Part shown: positions 1-8,668 of the stretch, one piece after another | How positions within the stretch are numbered: position 1 is the stretch's first letter | Layout of the letters: each line of letters starts with the position of its first letter | Source: Holosporales bacterium | GTDB lineage: Bacteria > Pseudomonadota > Alphaproteobacteria > Holosporales > Holosporaceae | Assembly (NCBI GenBank): GCA_947461445.1 | Contig: CANHKV010000009.1 | Location: 1 to 43,740 of the forward strand | Length of the DNA: 43,740 nt | Reading direction: 5' to 3' | Program-made: the position numbers and the translations under genes | Notes under the pieces: model-generated | What the model was told of the DNA's origin: nothing | Database searches by the model: none | The model's input: only the letters and a program-made list of their open reading frames with translations

Positions 1-416
1 GACCCCACCCATTGCATAGATTGTCGCAACAGCATGTCCATGCTTTCTTGAATTTGAGGCCCAGATTCTTTAAAAAAATCCGCCATTAATGGCGTAAAAA
101 AACCCCAAAACGCTTGTCGATACACAGAAATTTGATAAGAAAAAGACCGGGACCATGCCGCCAACATGGGAATAATATTCACAAACACGTAAATGAAAAT
201 TCCATAGGTCACAAGGCAAAGAATCAAAGCACATGCCGTGTCTGACATATGATATTTCTGAAAAAATCGTTTGATAGGTCGATAGCCATAGGCCATCATG
301 GCCCCCAATACAAACGGAGATAGGACCGCACCAAAAAACCAAAAAAATGCACACAATCCAATCAATGCCAGCCACATCAATACCCGGATACGCAAAGGAT
401 TTGCCATGGTGCTCAT
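1..416 (-). CDS. AI-2E/PerM-type (UPF0118) membrane protein, N-terminal part
   Basis: The reading frame starts at ATG 416 and stays open to the window edge, giving 138 residues of the N-terminus. Two hydrophobic stretches come first (about residues 12-45, rich in Leu, Phe and Trp). A short basic loop follows, then another membrane pair and an amphipathic segment. This is the layout of the AI-2E family transporter (PerM, UPF0118) superfamily. The start overlaps the stop of the upstream phosphatidyltransferase as ATGA, which suggests translational coupling. The family has ~350 residues, so most of the protein lies outside the window. The substrate cannot be told. Family assignment is by overall pattern, not a catalytic motif. 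Confidence 0.65.
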   Translation of the reverse strand, partial: MSTMANPLRIRVLMWLALIGLCAFFWFFGAVLSPFVLGAMMAYGYRPIKRFFQKYHMSDTACALILCLVTYGIFIYVFVNIIPMLAAWSRSFSYQISVYRQAFWGFFTPLMADFFKESGPQIQESMDMLLRQSMQWVG

Positions 417-928
417 TCCCATGTTTTCCATAACTGAACCCCATACATGGCAAAAGAAAATACAGTGGTAATCCATAAAAAGAAAATGCCACAAGCAATG
501 ACAACAGGATTTTTACCCCATAAAATGGCAGCACATAAAATGCCCTGAATGGCTGTATTCCACTTGCTGATCAAGATCGGTTCAAAGGATACAGCGCCCT
601 TGCGATAATGCACAGACCAAACTCCTAAACCAATGCACACGTCGCGCAATAGGACAACAGCATATAGGGACCAAGGCAGCTTGTGACACAAAACCAAGGC
701 TGTAAAAATAGAAAAGGTTAAAACTTTGTCCGCCAATGGATCCAATAATTGCCCTAATGGTGTTTCCCAATGAAAAAATCTGGCCATCCACCCGTCCAAA
801 AAATCCGTGAGAAAGGCGACAATCACCCCCAGTAATGCCCACTTTTCGTGACCAAAAACGATCAACAACCCAACAAAGGGGGCGCATATCAGACGCATAC
901 CGCTTAATAGATTAGGAATCCAATACAC
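413..928 (-). CDS. pgsA: CDP-alcohol phosphatidyltransferase, PgsA-like
   Basis: Probable CDP-diacylglycerol--glycerol-3-phosphate 3-phosphatidyltransferase, the committed step of phosphatidylglycerol synthesis at the inner membrane. The CDP-alcohol phosphotransferase signature is complete: DGWMAR, then eight residues to a Gly, then two spaced Asp (LLDPLAD). N-terminal IPNLLSGMRL is the usual family opening, and several membrane helices follow. I chose GTG 928 because a G-rich Shine-Dalgarno-like stretch precedes it and the 171-residue product begins where family members begin. The frame also stays open back to ATG 1096, inside ndk, but those extra residues do not look like the family. It lies just downstream of ndk and is coupled to the next membrane protein. 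The exact head group is inferred. Confidence 0.8.
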   Translation of the reverse strand: MYWIPNLLSGMRLICAPFVGLLIVFGHEKWALLGVIVAFLTDFLDGWMARFFHWETPLGQLLDPLADKVLTFSIFTALVLCHKLPWSLYAVVLLRDVCIGLGVWSVHYRKGAVSFEPILISKWNTAIQGILCAAILWGKNPVVIACGIFFLWITTVFSFAMYGVQLWKTWE

Positions 929-962
929 AACCCCACCCCCATTTAATACCCCTGAAGCAGGA

Positions 963-1391
963 TCACGAAATAATGTCCGAATCTTGGAAAAAGAACGCGA
1001 TTTCCTTTTCAGCATTTTCCAAAGAATCCGATCCATGGACACTGTTTTCATCAATAGACTTACCATGGGCATGGCGAATGGTGCCCGCTTCTGCATTTTT
1101 TGGATCCGTTGCCCCCATTAATTCTCGATATAGGTGTACGGCATTTTCACGCTCCAGAACCTGAACAACCACTGGACCAGCGCTCATAATGGTGCATAAA
1201 TCTTTGAAAAAAGGCCGTTCTTTATGAACATCGTAAAATTTAGCAGCATGATCGTGCGTTAATTGCATACGCCGTTGGGCCACAATTTTAAACCCCGCCG
1301 TTTCAATGATGCAATTAATTGCTCCTGTAATATTGCGCTGTGTGACATCGGGTTTCAGGATGCTCAGCGTTCTTTGTACGGTACCTGACAT
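963..1391 (-). CDS. ndk: nucleoside diphosphate kinase
   Basis: Transfers the gamma phosphate from ATP to NDPs through a phospho-histidine, balancing NTP and dNTP pools in the cytoplasm. The 142-residue length is normal. The N-terminus has the LSILKPD strand, and the C-terminal half carries NSVHGSDS with the catalytic His at about residue 119, followed by the usual acidic segment and triple Phe. It is first in a minus-strand group with the PgsA-like gene and the AI-2E-type gene, and is divergent from the DsbA-like gene. Start ATG 1391 gives a standard N-terminus. Confidence 0.96.
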   Translation of the reverse strand: MSGTVQRTLSILKPDVTQRNITGAINCIIETAGFKIVAQRRMQLTHDHAAKFYDVHKERPFFKDLCTIMSAGPVVVQVLERENAVHLYRELMGATDPKNAEAGTIRHAHGKSIDENSVHGSDSLENAEKEIAFFFQDSDIIS

Positions 1392-1583
1392 GGATGTTGA
1401 TCCGTTAAATCTTTGCTCTCATTATGAGGAAAACTGGAATTTTTTACAAGAGACTGCCCCAGAATCCAGATCATCCCAAAATAGATCAAAAAGAATAGGC
1501 ACCCTGTTTTGGTGTAACTTTTTGTAAACAAACAATCCCTTATGATGCAGTAAGGCTGTTTTATACTTTGGGTAATTTATTAA

Positions 1584-2408
1584 ATGCGTTTGTTTTTTAT
1601 GGCCGTTCCTCTGTTCCTCGCCCTGTCTTCCAGTGCCTATTCCAACCCCCTTTCACCAACCGACCTGCCCTATTTGATTGCAGAATGTCTTTCGGAAAAT
1701 CCATCCATTCTCGAAAACACCTTGATGGAGAATCCAGATATACTGGCACGTTTTTTCAAGGAATACCCCTCTGTTTTTTCCGCGGCTCAACAGAATATGA
1801 TCGAGCATTTTTCAGAAACCGTATCCCAAGATTTGCAAAAAAGCACCCAACGACTGTTTAAAAACAGCCCTGAACTGTGGGGAAAGCTGAAAAAAAATCC
1901 TATCACATCGGGAAAAAAACATATTATTGTTTTTCTGGACCCATTGTGTCCCCACAGCATGGCCCTGTTCAGAGATTTGTTGGACCTGTCCCGCCATTCA
2001 AAAAAACCGTTGGCCCTTTGCCCCCATTGGATCACCCAACACCACGATGTCAATGGTCAAATTATTGTACGCAGTTTGATGGCAGCCCACCTCTTGGGGA
2101 AACTGCAGGCGTATTTGGATATTATTTTGAACCAGGTTGGTCCCCTTTCCGCTGGATTGGCTTTGACGCTGGCTAAACAAATCGGATGCGATATCAAAAA
2201 GTTCCACTCTCATATGTTTAACGCCACTACGGACCAATATTTAATGGAGGCACGATCCTATGGCAACCAGTTTCAATTTCCCAGTTTTCCCACCATGCTG
2301 TATCAAAAAGAGGACCTTTCCAAAAAGGATTTATCCGATCAACCCTTTGAAATGATCGAAGGCCGACCGGATTCTTTAACAGCACTTTCCAAAATGTTAT
2401 CCCGATAA
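1584..2408 (+). CDS. DsbA/Com1-like thioredoxin-fold protein with a single active-site Cys
   Basis: The 274-residue protein starts with a signal peptide (hydrophobic residues 2-18, likely cleavage after AYS). About 85 residues of helical, charged sequence follow, as in alphaproteobacterial DsbA/Com1 proteins. The thioredoxin-fold part begins near residue 112 with IIVFLDPLCPHS. The usual CPxC site is CPHS here (residues 122-125), so the resolving Cys is absent. A cis-Pro-like FPT is at 235-237. Other cysteines are at about 35, 136 and 202; Cys136 sits in a second CPH. The fold indicates a periplasmic thiol protein, but with one site Cys it cannot act as a classic dithiol oxidase at this site. 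It is followed by murG after ~100 bases. Confidence 0.72.
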   Translation: MRLFFMAVPLFLALSSSAYSNPLSPTDLPYLIAECLSENPSILENTLMENPDILARFFKEYPSVFSAAQQNMIEHFSETVSQDLQKSTQRLFKNSPELWGKLKKNPITSGKKHIIVFLDPLCPHSMALFRDLLDLSRHSKKPLALCPHWITQHHDVNGQIIVRSLMAAHLLGKLQAYLDIILNQVGPLSAGLALTLAKQIGCDIKKFHSHMFNATTDQYLMEARSYGNQFQFPSFPTMLYQKEDLSKKDLSDQPFEMIEGRPDSLTALSKMLSR

Positions 2409-2512
2409 TTTACCCCGCTATGGAACCCGTATCATGGACCCTATTCTGTGATGCTTGTTCCATGGCTTGGGATATCGTATGGTAACAACTAGGATACACA
2501 CGGACAATAATC

Positions 2513-3580
2513 ATGTCTTACTGTGAGCATAACGCTATTGTATTGGTGGCTGGTGGTTCTGGTGGTCACGTTTTTCCCGCCATTGCATTGGCTGAATATG
2601 CCCATCAACGGGGCGAAAAGATTATTCTGATTACCGATGCCAGAGGTGCCCGATTTATTGAAAAAGACCGATCATTTTTTAGCCATATCGAGATATTGCC
2701 TCTGGCCTCTGTTCGCACTGCTTTTTCCATACATCAAACCATCAAAGCACTGTATCGACAGCATTCTGCAAAAGCGGTTGTGGGATTTGGAGGCATCACA
2801 ACGGTGTTACCTCTTTTAATGGCGCGTATAAAGGGCATACGCTGTGCCATTCATCAATCCGATGCTGTTTTAGGCAGAGCCAACAGATTTTTGGTCCCCC
2901 TGATGCATTCTGTTTTTGTCGGCCATGATCTGGAGTGCTATGGAAACCATCGTTCAAAATCAAAAACACACCAATGGCGCACCATCGGCACCCCCGTACG
3001 TCAAGCACTTACCGCGGTTACTGCCCATAAATTCATCCCTCTCCCTATCCATATCTTGATCATCGGGGGCAGCCAGGGGGCAAAAATTTGGTCAACCTTG
3101 TTTCCCCAAGCGCTAGCCTTGCTCTCTGCAGCCCAACAAAAGTCCCTTCGAATCCGCCACCAGAGCTTGCCCACCGATTGCCCAACCTTAACCCATCAAT
3201 ACAGCCGTTTAAACCTGGCATCTTTTCATGTCGCACCATTCTTTTCCGATATGGTGGACATGCTGTCCTGGTCCCACGTGGTCTTTTCCCGGGCAGGGGC
3301 GTCCACCTTGGCAGAATTGTCTTGCGTACAACGGCCTGCTTTTTTGGTTCCCTATCCCTTTGCCATTGACAACCACCAACACTTTAATGCCCATGCCCAT
3401 GCTCAAAACCATTCCGCCTGGATATGCCCTGAAGCCGCGTTAACTGCCACCCTCATTGCTGATAAAATCAAGGGTTGGCTGGACAAACCAGACGAACTGC
3501 TCTATGGTGAACAACAAATAAAAATACCCCAACCTGGTAATGCCTGCTCTGAATTATTCTCTTTTTGCACATCACCCTAA
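2513..3580 (+). CDS. murG: UDP-GlcNAc--lipid I N-acetylglucosaminyltransferase
   Basis: Adds GlcNAc to lipid I to make lipid II, on the cytoplasmic face of the inner membrane. The protein has 355 residues, the usual size. The N-terminal glycine-rich loop is GGSGGH (residues 14-19), the middle linker has IIGGSQGAK, and the C-terminal UDP-sugar site has RAGASTLAEL followed by VPYPFAIDNHQ. All are typical of MurG (GT28). The 3' end overlaps murC by 41 bases, so the two are probably translationally coupled, as in dcw clusters. Confidence 0.95.
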   Translation: MSYCEHNAIVLVAGGSGGHVFPAIALAEYAHQRGEKIILITDARGARFIEKDRSFFSHIEILPLASVRTAFSIHQTIKALYRQHSAKAVVGFGGITTVLPLLMARIKGIRCAIHQSDAVLGRANRFLVPLMHSVFVGHDLECYGNHRSKSKTHQWRTIGTPVRQALTAVTAHKFIPLPIHILIIGGSQGAKIWSTLFPQALALLSAAQQKSLRIRHQSLPTDCPTLTHQYSRLNLASFHVAPFFSDMVDMLSWSHVVFSRAGASTLAELSCVQRPAFLVPYPFAIDNHQHFNAHAHAQNHSAWICPEAALTATLIADKIKGWLDKPDELLYGEQQIKIPQPGNACSELFSFCTSP

Positions 3581-4931
3581 ACGCATTCACTTTATTGGAA
3601 TCAGCGGCATCGGCATGAGCGCGCTGGCCCTGTTATGCTTGCATCGCGGCTGGTGGGTTCAGGGCAGCGCTCTTTTTCAAAATGACAGCACCGAACAATT
3701 GCTTACCCAAGGCGCAAGAGTGTTCCTGTATCACGATTCCAGCCACATATCCCACGATTTGGAATGTGTGGTGTATTCCAGTGCCATATCCGATGATCAT
3801 CCAGAGCTGCAAACCGCCAGATCCAGAAACATCCCCACCATTCACCGCTCTGACCTGTTAAGGGCCTTTGCCAGTCCAATGAAAACCTTGGCCATCAGTG
3901 GAACCCATGGCAAAACCACCACCACATCCCTGTTGGGGCATATTTTACATACCAGTCAACAAGACCCCCTGATTGTTTCCGGTGGCATGATGGTCCGTTG
4001 GAACAGCCCCTTGTATCCGGGTACTGGACCGTTTTCGGTCATAGAAGCGGACGAATCTGACCAGAGTCACATCAATTTTTCCGCCCTTTCTGGCGCCATC
4101 TTAACGAACATAGAACCCGAACACATGGCAAATTATGGGAACTGTATGGATAATCTGTGGGATTCTTTTCGTCATTTTCTGAATCTAGCCACAGATTTTG
4201 TCAGCATCTGCCGGGATGCCATTGATGCGTCCAACCCATGGTTTCAAAATCTGTCTTGCCCCATTACCTGGTATGGAACAGATCCAAAATCAGATTTTTA
4301 TGCTGAAAACATCCGCACCACTCTCACAGGCATGATGTTTGATTGTGATACCCCCTGGGGGCGATTGGATGGTGTGGCCCTGAATTTGTGGGGTCATCAT
4401 AATGTTTTGAATGCGCTGGGGGCCATCTCGGCCAGCCTGCGCATTGGATTGCCTGTAGAGAGCATTCGTCAAGGTTTGGCTTCTTTTTCAGGGGTTTATC
4501 GACGTTTAACCCTGGTTGGAACCAAAAATGGCATCCCCATTATCGATGATTATGCCCATCATCCCACAGAAATTGCCGCCGTACTCCATGCGTTGCACAG
4601 ACGTGGATATGGCCGTATCTTGGCGCTATGCCAACCCCATCGCTATACGCGTCTGCGTGATACCATGGCCGCTTTTACACGATGCTTTGATCATGCCCAT
4701 CATGTGGGCATATTGCCCGTTTATGCAGCAGGAGAACCCCCCATAGAAAACTGTGGATCCGAAAATTTAGTGGAAAACATAGAGAATTTAGGAAAAAAAG
4801 TGACATTGATGCCCGATTTTTTAACCGCCGAATCCCATGTCAACGCATTAATGGACACGGGTCAATATGACGTTGTGGTGTGTATGGGCGCGGGCGATAT
4901 TACGCACTTGGCTAAAAAATTAGCGGATTAA
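3540..4931 (+). CDS. murC: UDP-N-acetylmuramate--L-alanine ligase
   Basis: ATP-dependent addition of L-Ala to UDP-MurNAc, the first amino-acid step of peptidoglycan precursor synthesis in the cytoplasm. The 463-residue frame shows the MurC N-terminal Rossmann motif HFIGISGIGMS near residue 17, the Mur-ligase ATP loop GTHGKTTTT at 121-129, the EADESD segment in the middle domain and the DDYAHHPTEI segment of the C-terminal domain. It starts inside murG. The gene after it is argS on the other strand, so the usual murB-ddl-ftsQAZ continuation is not here; ddl is found alone at 21860. Confidence 0.96.
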   Translation: MPALNYSLFAHHPKRIHFIGISGIGMSALALLCLHRGWWVQGSALFQNDSTEQLLTQGARVFLYHDSSHISHDLECVVYSSAISDDHPELQTARSRNIPTIHRSDLLRAFASPMKTLAISGTHGKTTTTSLLGHILHTSQQDPLIVSGGMMVRWNSPLYPGTGPFSVIEADESDQSHINFSALSGAILTNIEPEHMANYGNCMDNLWDSFRHFLNLATDFVSICRDAIDASNPWFQNLSCPITWYGTDPKSDFYAENIRTTLTGMMFDCDTPWGRLDGVALNLWGHHNVLNALGAISASLRIGLPVESIRQGLASFSGVYRRLTLVGTKNGIPIIDDYAHHPTEIAAVLHALHRRGYGRILALCQPHRYTRLRDTMAAFTRCFDHAHHVGILPVYAAGEPPIENCGSENLVENIENLGKKVTLMPDFLTAESHVNALMDTGQYDVVVCMGAGDITHLAKKLAD

Positions 4932-5007
4932 AAGCCATCATTTCTGGATAAGGGTATGGCGCCCGTTGCACCAATCCTGTTTATCCATCTTTTTACTGAT
5001 TTTTTAA

Positions 5008-6726
5008 TCAGCGCAGCTCTTCTTTTGGCGTAATGCCTAACATGGTTAAGCCAGACGCCATCACAAAGGCTGTGGCTTGAACACAGGCCATGGATGCATA
5101 GGTTTTATCCAAATCATCAGCTTGCACCAATTTCATGGTGGGGTTTTGATTCCCCTTTTGCCATAACGCATGAAAGGCACCGGCCAATTTTTGCAAATAA
5201 TTTGTAATGCGGTGCGGTTCACGATGCAAGGCCGATTCCGACACCTGTCGGGGCCAATCCATTAACAGGGACACCAACGGATCATGTAAAAACCCAGAAA
5301 AATCAGCCAACGCCATGGATTCTGCCCTCTGTTTTTCCTCTGAGAACAATGGTTTGGCCGCGCGTAAAACCGAACAACACCGGGCATGGGCATACTGGAC
5401 ATAAAACACGGGGTTCGAACTGCTTTGTTCTTGCATTTTTGCAATATCCAGGTCCAGATGGGTATCGGCTTTTTTGGTCAAAATCATAAAACGCAAAACA
5501 TCTTTGCCCACCTGATTCAACACATCGCTCAACAAGACAAAATTTCCCGATCGTTTAGACATTTTCAACACTTCACCATTGTGAAAAAAATGCACCATTT
5601 GGAACAACAAAACCTCTACGTTTTTTTCAGCCATGGCCGCTACGGCACCAGACATGCGCTGCACATGACTGGCATGATCAGCCCCCCACACATCAATCAT
5701 ATGGTCGCATCGCCCCGCTTTGTCCCAATGATAAGCAATATCATTGGCAAAATACGTCCATGCCCCATCAGAACGCTGTAATGCCCGATCTTGATCATCG
5801 CCAAATCGGCTGGATCGGAACAACATCAAGGGCGTGGGCATCCAATCCGGATCCTCTCGGCCAACGGGTTGAGGCAAAACCCCCTTATAGATCAAATCCT
5901 TATGGTTCAATGCATCCATGGTTTTTTGCAATATCCCAGACGATTGCAATGATTTTTCCGACGTAAACACATCATGATGAATGCCCAAATCATGTAATAC
6001 GGAACGAATATCCTGCATCATCTGATCCACCGCAAAGGATGCCACATCCTGCATGGATTGGGTTTTCCAATTTTGCGGATGTTGGCGTAAAAAGGATTCC
6101 GCGATTTCTTGACCATAGGCACCGGGGTATAACCCCTCTGGAATCACCGCCGTTTCGTTGTTTTCCAACGCAGCGCAATGACACAGCACGGTTTCGGCCA
6201 AACGGATGACCTGCTGGCCCGCATCATTGATGTAATACTCACGAACCACACGGTATCCAACGGCCTGTAATAGGTTGGCGACCACATCACCCAAAACCGC
6301 ACCCCTGGCGTGTGCCGCATGCAAAGGCCCTGTGGGATTGGTCGAAACATACTCCACATTCACCACTTGGTTCTGACCCCAGCCTTGGTGTCCATACCGA
6401 ATGCCTGTGGTTAAAATGTGCGCCAATTCTTGCTGAAAAACACAGGGCTTTAATCGAATATTAACGTATCCACCTAGGGGTTCTGCAGATTCAATCAGCG
6501 GGTTTTGTAAAACCACAGCACACAATTCTTTGGCAATGGTCATGGGAGGTTTTTTCCATAATTTGGCCAGAGAAAAGGCCACAGGCGAAGCAAAATGCCC
6601 ATGATCTTCACGATCTGGCGGCACAAAACCCCAATTAAAATCGTCAGGTAAAATGCCCTGTAAAGCGGCCTGAACCCTGTGGGCTATGCCCCGATTATTA
6701 TCCAAATCTGCAAGAACACTGACCAT
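5008..6726 (-). CDS. argS: arginyl-tRNA synthetase
   Basis: Class I aminoacyl-tRNA synthetase charging tRNA-Arg. STNPTGPLHAAHARG contains the HIGH-type site (HAAHARG at about residues 126-132) and KMSKRSG gives the KMSKS loop near 378. The C-terminal third is the helical anticodon-binding (DALR) domain. I chose ATG 6726, giving 572 residues and a normal-length N-terminal domain. The frame also extends to a TTG at 6768 (586 residues) and neither start has a clear Shine-Dalgarno site. The gene is convergent with murC and divergent from the secretion operon. Confidence 0.95.
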   Translation of the reverse strand: MVSVLADLDNNRGIAHRVQAALQGILPDDFNWGFVPPDREDHGHFASPVAFSLAKLWKKPPMTIAKELCAVVLQNPLIESAEPLGGYVNIRLKPCVFQQELAHILTTGIRYGHQGWGQNQVVNVEYVSTNPTGPLHAAHARGAVLGDVVANLLQAVGYRVVREYYINDAGQQVIRLAETVLCHCAALENNETAVIPEGLYPGAYGQEIAESFLRQHPQNWKTQSMQDVASFAVDQMMQDIRSVLHDLGIHHDVFTSEKSLQSSGILQKTMDALNHKDLIYKGVLPQPVGREDPDWMPTPLMLFRSSRFGDDQDRALQRSDGAWTYFANDIAYHWDKAGRCDHMIDVWGADHASHVQRMSGAVAAMAEKNVEVLLFQMVHFFHNGEVLKMSKRSGNFVLLSDVLNQVGKDVLRFMILTKKADTHLDLDIAKMQEQSSSNPVFYVQYAHARCCSVLRAAKPLFSEEKQRAESMALADFSGFLHDPLVSLLMDWPRQVSESALHREPHRITNYLQKLAGAFHALWQKGNQNPTMKLVQADDLDKTYASMACVQATAFVMASGLTMLGITPKEELR

Positions 6727-7031
6727 GGCGAATGTGACGAATTTTTTGAAATTATTCCATTTGTTCAATAAAATAACAAGCGCTCCATATCAACCCCCAT
6801 AGGATTTTCAGAGCGCACCACCATAGGACGCCGTATTCGAAAGAATTTAAATTAACTTTTAACAATACGGACAGCCCATCAAACAGCGCGCCTATTTAGA
6901 ATTCTTTTAATTAAATTAAGCACATTTTAATTAAAATTTTAAACATATTGACGTGAAATATCCGCGTTGACATTCTGAATATTCAAATCTATGATATCGG
7001 CAGGAGCATCGGAGCAAGGCATTTTTTACTG
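6727..7031. other. AT-rich divergent intergenic region
   Basis: About 300 bases between argS and the gspE-like gene. The middle (6840-6945) is strongly AT-rich and contains the palindrome TTTTAATTAAAA at 6925-6936. An inverted 7-base pair, CCGTATT/AATACGG, is at 6831-6837 and 6864-6870. The gspE-side promoter is listed separately. I saw no DnaA boxes and no gene. Confidence 0.6.
6967..6995 (+). promoter_or_regulatory. sigma70-type promoter for the secretion/pilus operon
   Basis: A perfect -35 TTGACA (6967-6972), a 17-base spacer and a -10 TATGAT (6990-6995) lie 36 bases before the gspE-like start. Only one -10 base differs from consensus. It should drive the five-gene operon at 7032-12227. 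Confidence 0.7.
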
Positions 7032-8666
7032 ATGAGCATTCCTGGAAATCCCACTGTTGATCATTTAATTCGGGATGGATCCATTTCTGTTGATGATGCT
7101 TCGGTTTTATGGACAGAGCATAAAATATCAGGAAAATCCATCGAAACCTTGATCCTAGATGCAGGCATCATGGACGAAGATGCGTTGTTGGATTTATCGG
7201 CTCGACTGCGCCAATGCCAAACGGCTGATCCTGCTGAACATATGGATGCCATTAGACGCTTGCACCCCATGATTCCATCAGAAATTTGGGAACAATGCCA
7301 CAGTGTGCCCATTGATTATGATGAGACCATTTCCACATTGCGGGTTGCCATGGCTGATGTCAGCGATATTCAGGCCCAAGATTTATTGATGCATCATTTG
7401 CCAGCGGCCACCATTCTGTCCCCCGTATTATCCAAAAAATCAGCCATTATCACCATTCTCCAGGGGATGCATGCCCCATCCCATCCCATGGATGTCACAC
7501 AATGCGCTGTGGGTGATAAAATCATCAATCGATTTTTGCACCAAATCATTGTCAAAGCCGTTGAAGAAAGGGCTTCTGATATCCATTTTCAACCTGAAAA
7601 GTTTAAAATTAGGGTGCGTTATCGCAAAGATGGATTATTGCACACGATACAGACCTTTCACACGTCGTTTTGGCATCCCCTATGCAACCAGTTAAAAATA
7701 TTGGCAGCCATGGATATTTCGGAAACCAGACGACCTCAAGACGGTCGATTTTCCCTTCTCATATCTGGAAGAACTATAGATTTTCGAGTATCAGCCCACC
7801 CCACGGTATATGGCGAAAACCTGGTTTTGCGTATTTTAGATCAACAGCATTCTTTGATTGCACTGGAAAAACTGGGATACAGCCCCCACAACATGAAACA
7901 GATTCACCGAATTCTAGAAAAACCAGAAGGTTTGATTATCCTAACAGGACCCACAGGATCAGGTAAAACCACCTCGTTATACAGCATGTTGGCCACGCTG
8001 GATCACGAACAAATCAATATTATGACGCTGGAAGAACCCATCGAATATCACGTTCCCAACATCAGACAGAGTGAAGTCAAGGAAAAAAGCCAATTTGATT
8101 TTATGTCGGGCATGCATTCCCTGTTGCGTCAAGATCCTGATGTCATCTTAATTGGTGAAATTCGGGATGAAAAAACAGCCGATATGGCCATTCGTGCGGG
8201 CATGACAGGACACAGGGTTTTTACGACACTGCACACCGTCCATGCCCTGGGGACCATTTACCGATTAATCGAATTACAGGTTCCCATTTCCTTGTTGGCA
8301 GGGGTACTCAATGGGGTTGTGGCGCAACGTTTGATTCGATTGTTGTGTTCTGCTTGTAAAACGCCCACGCGCCTAGAGGTTGAACAGGCCAAAGATTACC
8401 GTGTGTGGCCACAGGTTGACGTATTCAGCGCCAACGGATGTGAGCATTGTGGATTTTCTGGATATTATGGGCGAAAAGCCATTGCCGAAGTCATGGTGAT
8501 GGATGCAGATATCGAGGCATTGATTTTGGATCGTGCATCGCACCAAGAATTGCAACGTGCGGTAAAAGACAAAGGGTTTCGTTCGATGCACCATGATGCC
8601 ACAGAGGCCGTTATTCGAGGTGAGACATCTTTGAGCGAAATTCGTCGTGTGATGGGATCCTTATAA
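7032..8666 (+). CDS. gspE: type II secretion/type IV pilus assembly ATPase, GspE/PilB family
   Basis: A cytoplasmic hexameric ATPase that powers pseudopilus or pilus extension. The protein has 544 residues. An N-terminal GspE/PilB-type domain (about 1-140) precedes the ATPase core: SDIHFQP entry, Walker A GPTGSGKT at 306-313, the DPDVILIGEIRD Walker B segment and the TGHRVFTTLHT His box. Two CxxC pairs near the C-terminus (CSAC and CEHC) form the zinc knuckle of GspE/PilB. It heads an operon with GspF-, GspL/PilN-, PilO- and PilP-like genes. GspE versus PilB cannot be decided from sequence alone; the GspL-like third gene leans toward GspE. Confidence 0.9.
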   Translation: MSIPGNPTVDHLIRDGSISVDDASVLWTEHKISGKSIETLILDAGIMDEDALLDLSARLRQCQTADPAEHMDAIRRLHPMIPSEIWEQCHSVPIDYDETISTLRVAMADVSDIQAQDLLMHHLPAATILSPVLSKKSAIITILQGMHAPSHPMDVTQCAVGDKIINRFLHQIIVKAVEERASDIHFQPEKFKIRVRYRKDGLLHTIQTFHTSFWHPLCNQLKILAAMDISETRRPQDGRFSLLISGRTIDFRVSAHPTVYGENLVLRILDQQHSLIALEKLGYSPHNMKQIHRILEKPEGLIILTGPTGSGKTTSLYSMLATLDHEQINIMTLEEPIEYHVPNIRQSEVKEKSQFDFMSGMHSLLRQDPDVILIGEIRDEKTADMAIRAGMTGHRVFTTLHTVHALGTIYRLIELQVPISLLAGVLNGVVAQRLIRLLCSACKTPTRLEVEQAKDYRVWPQVDVFSANGCEHCGFSGYYGRKAIAEVMVMDADIEALILDRASHQELQRAVKDKGFRSMHHDATEAVIRGETSLSEIRRVMGSL

Positions 8667-8668
8667 TT

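Noticed and set aside
70-534. 154-residue hydrophobic reverse frame
   Set aside because: It is a shadow of the AI-2E-type and PgsA-like genes in another frame on the same strand.
929-1096. Longer PgsA-like protein starting at ATG 1096
   Set aside because: The added residues overlap ndk out of frame and do not resemble the family opening.
4996-5011. Palindrome CTGATT-TTTT-AATCAG as a terminator between murC and argS
   Set aside because: It has no following T run on either strand and includes the argS stop codon.
6840-6945. AT-rich stretch as a replication origin
   Set aside because: No DnaA boxes were seen and neighbours (argS, gspE-like) are not origin markers; it is probably a promoter region.
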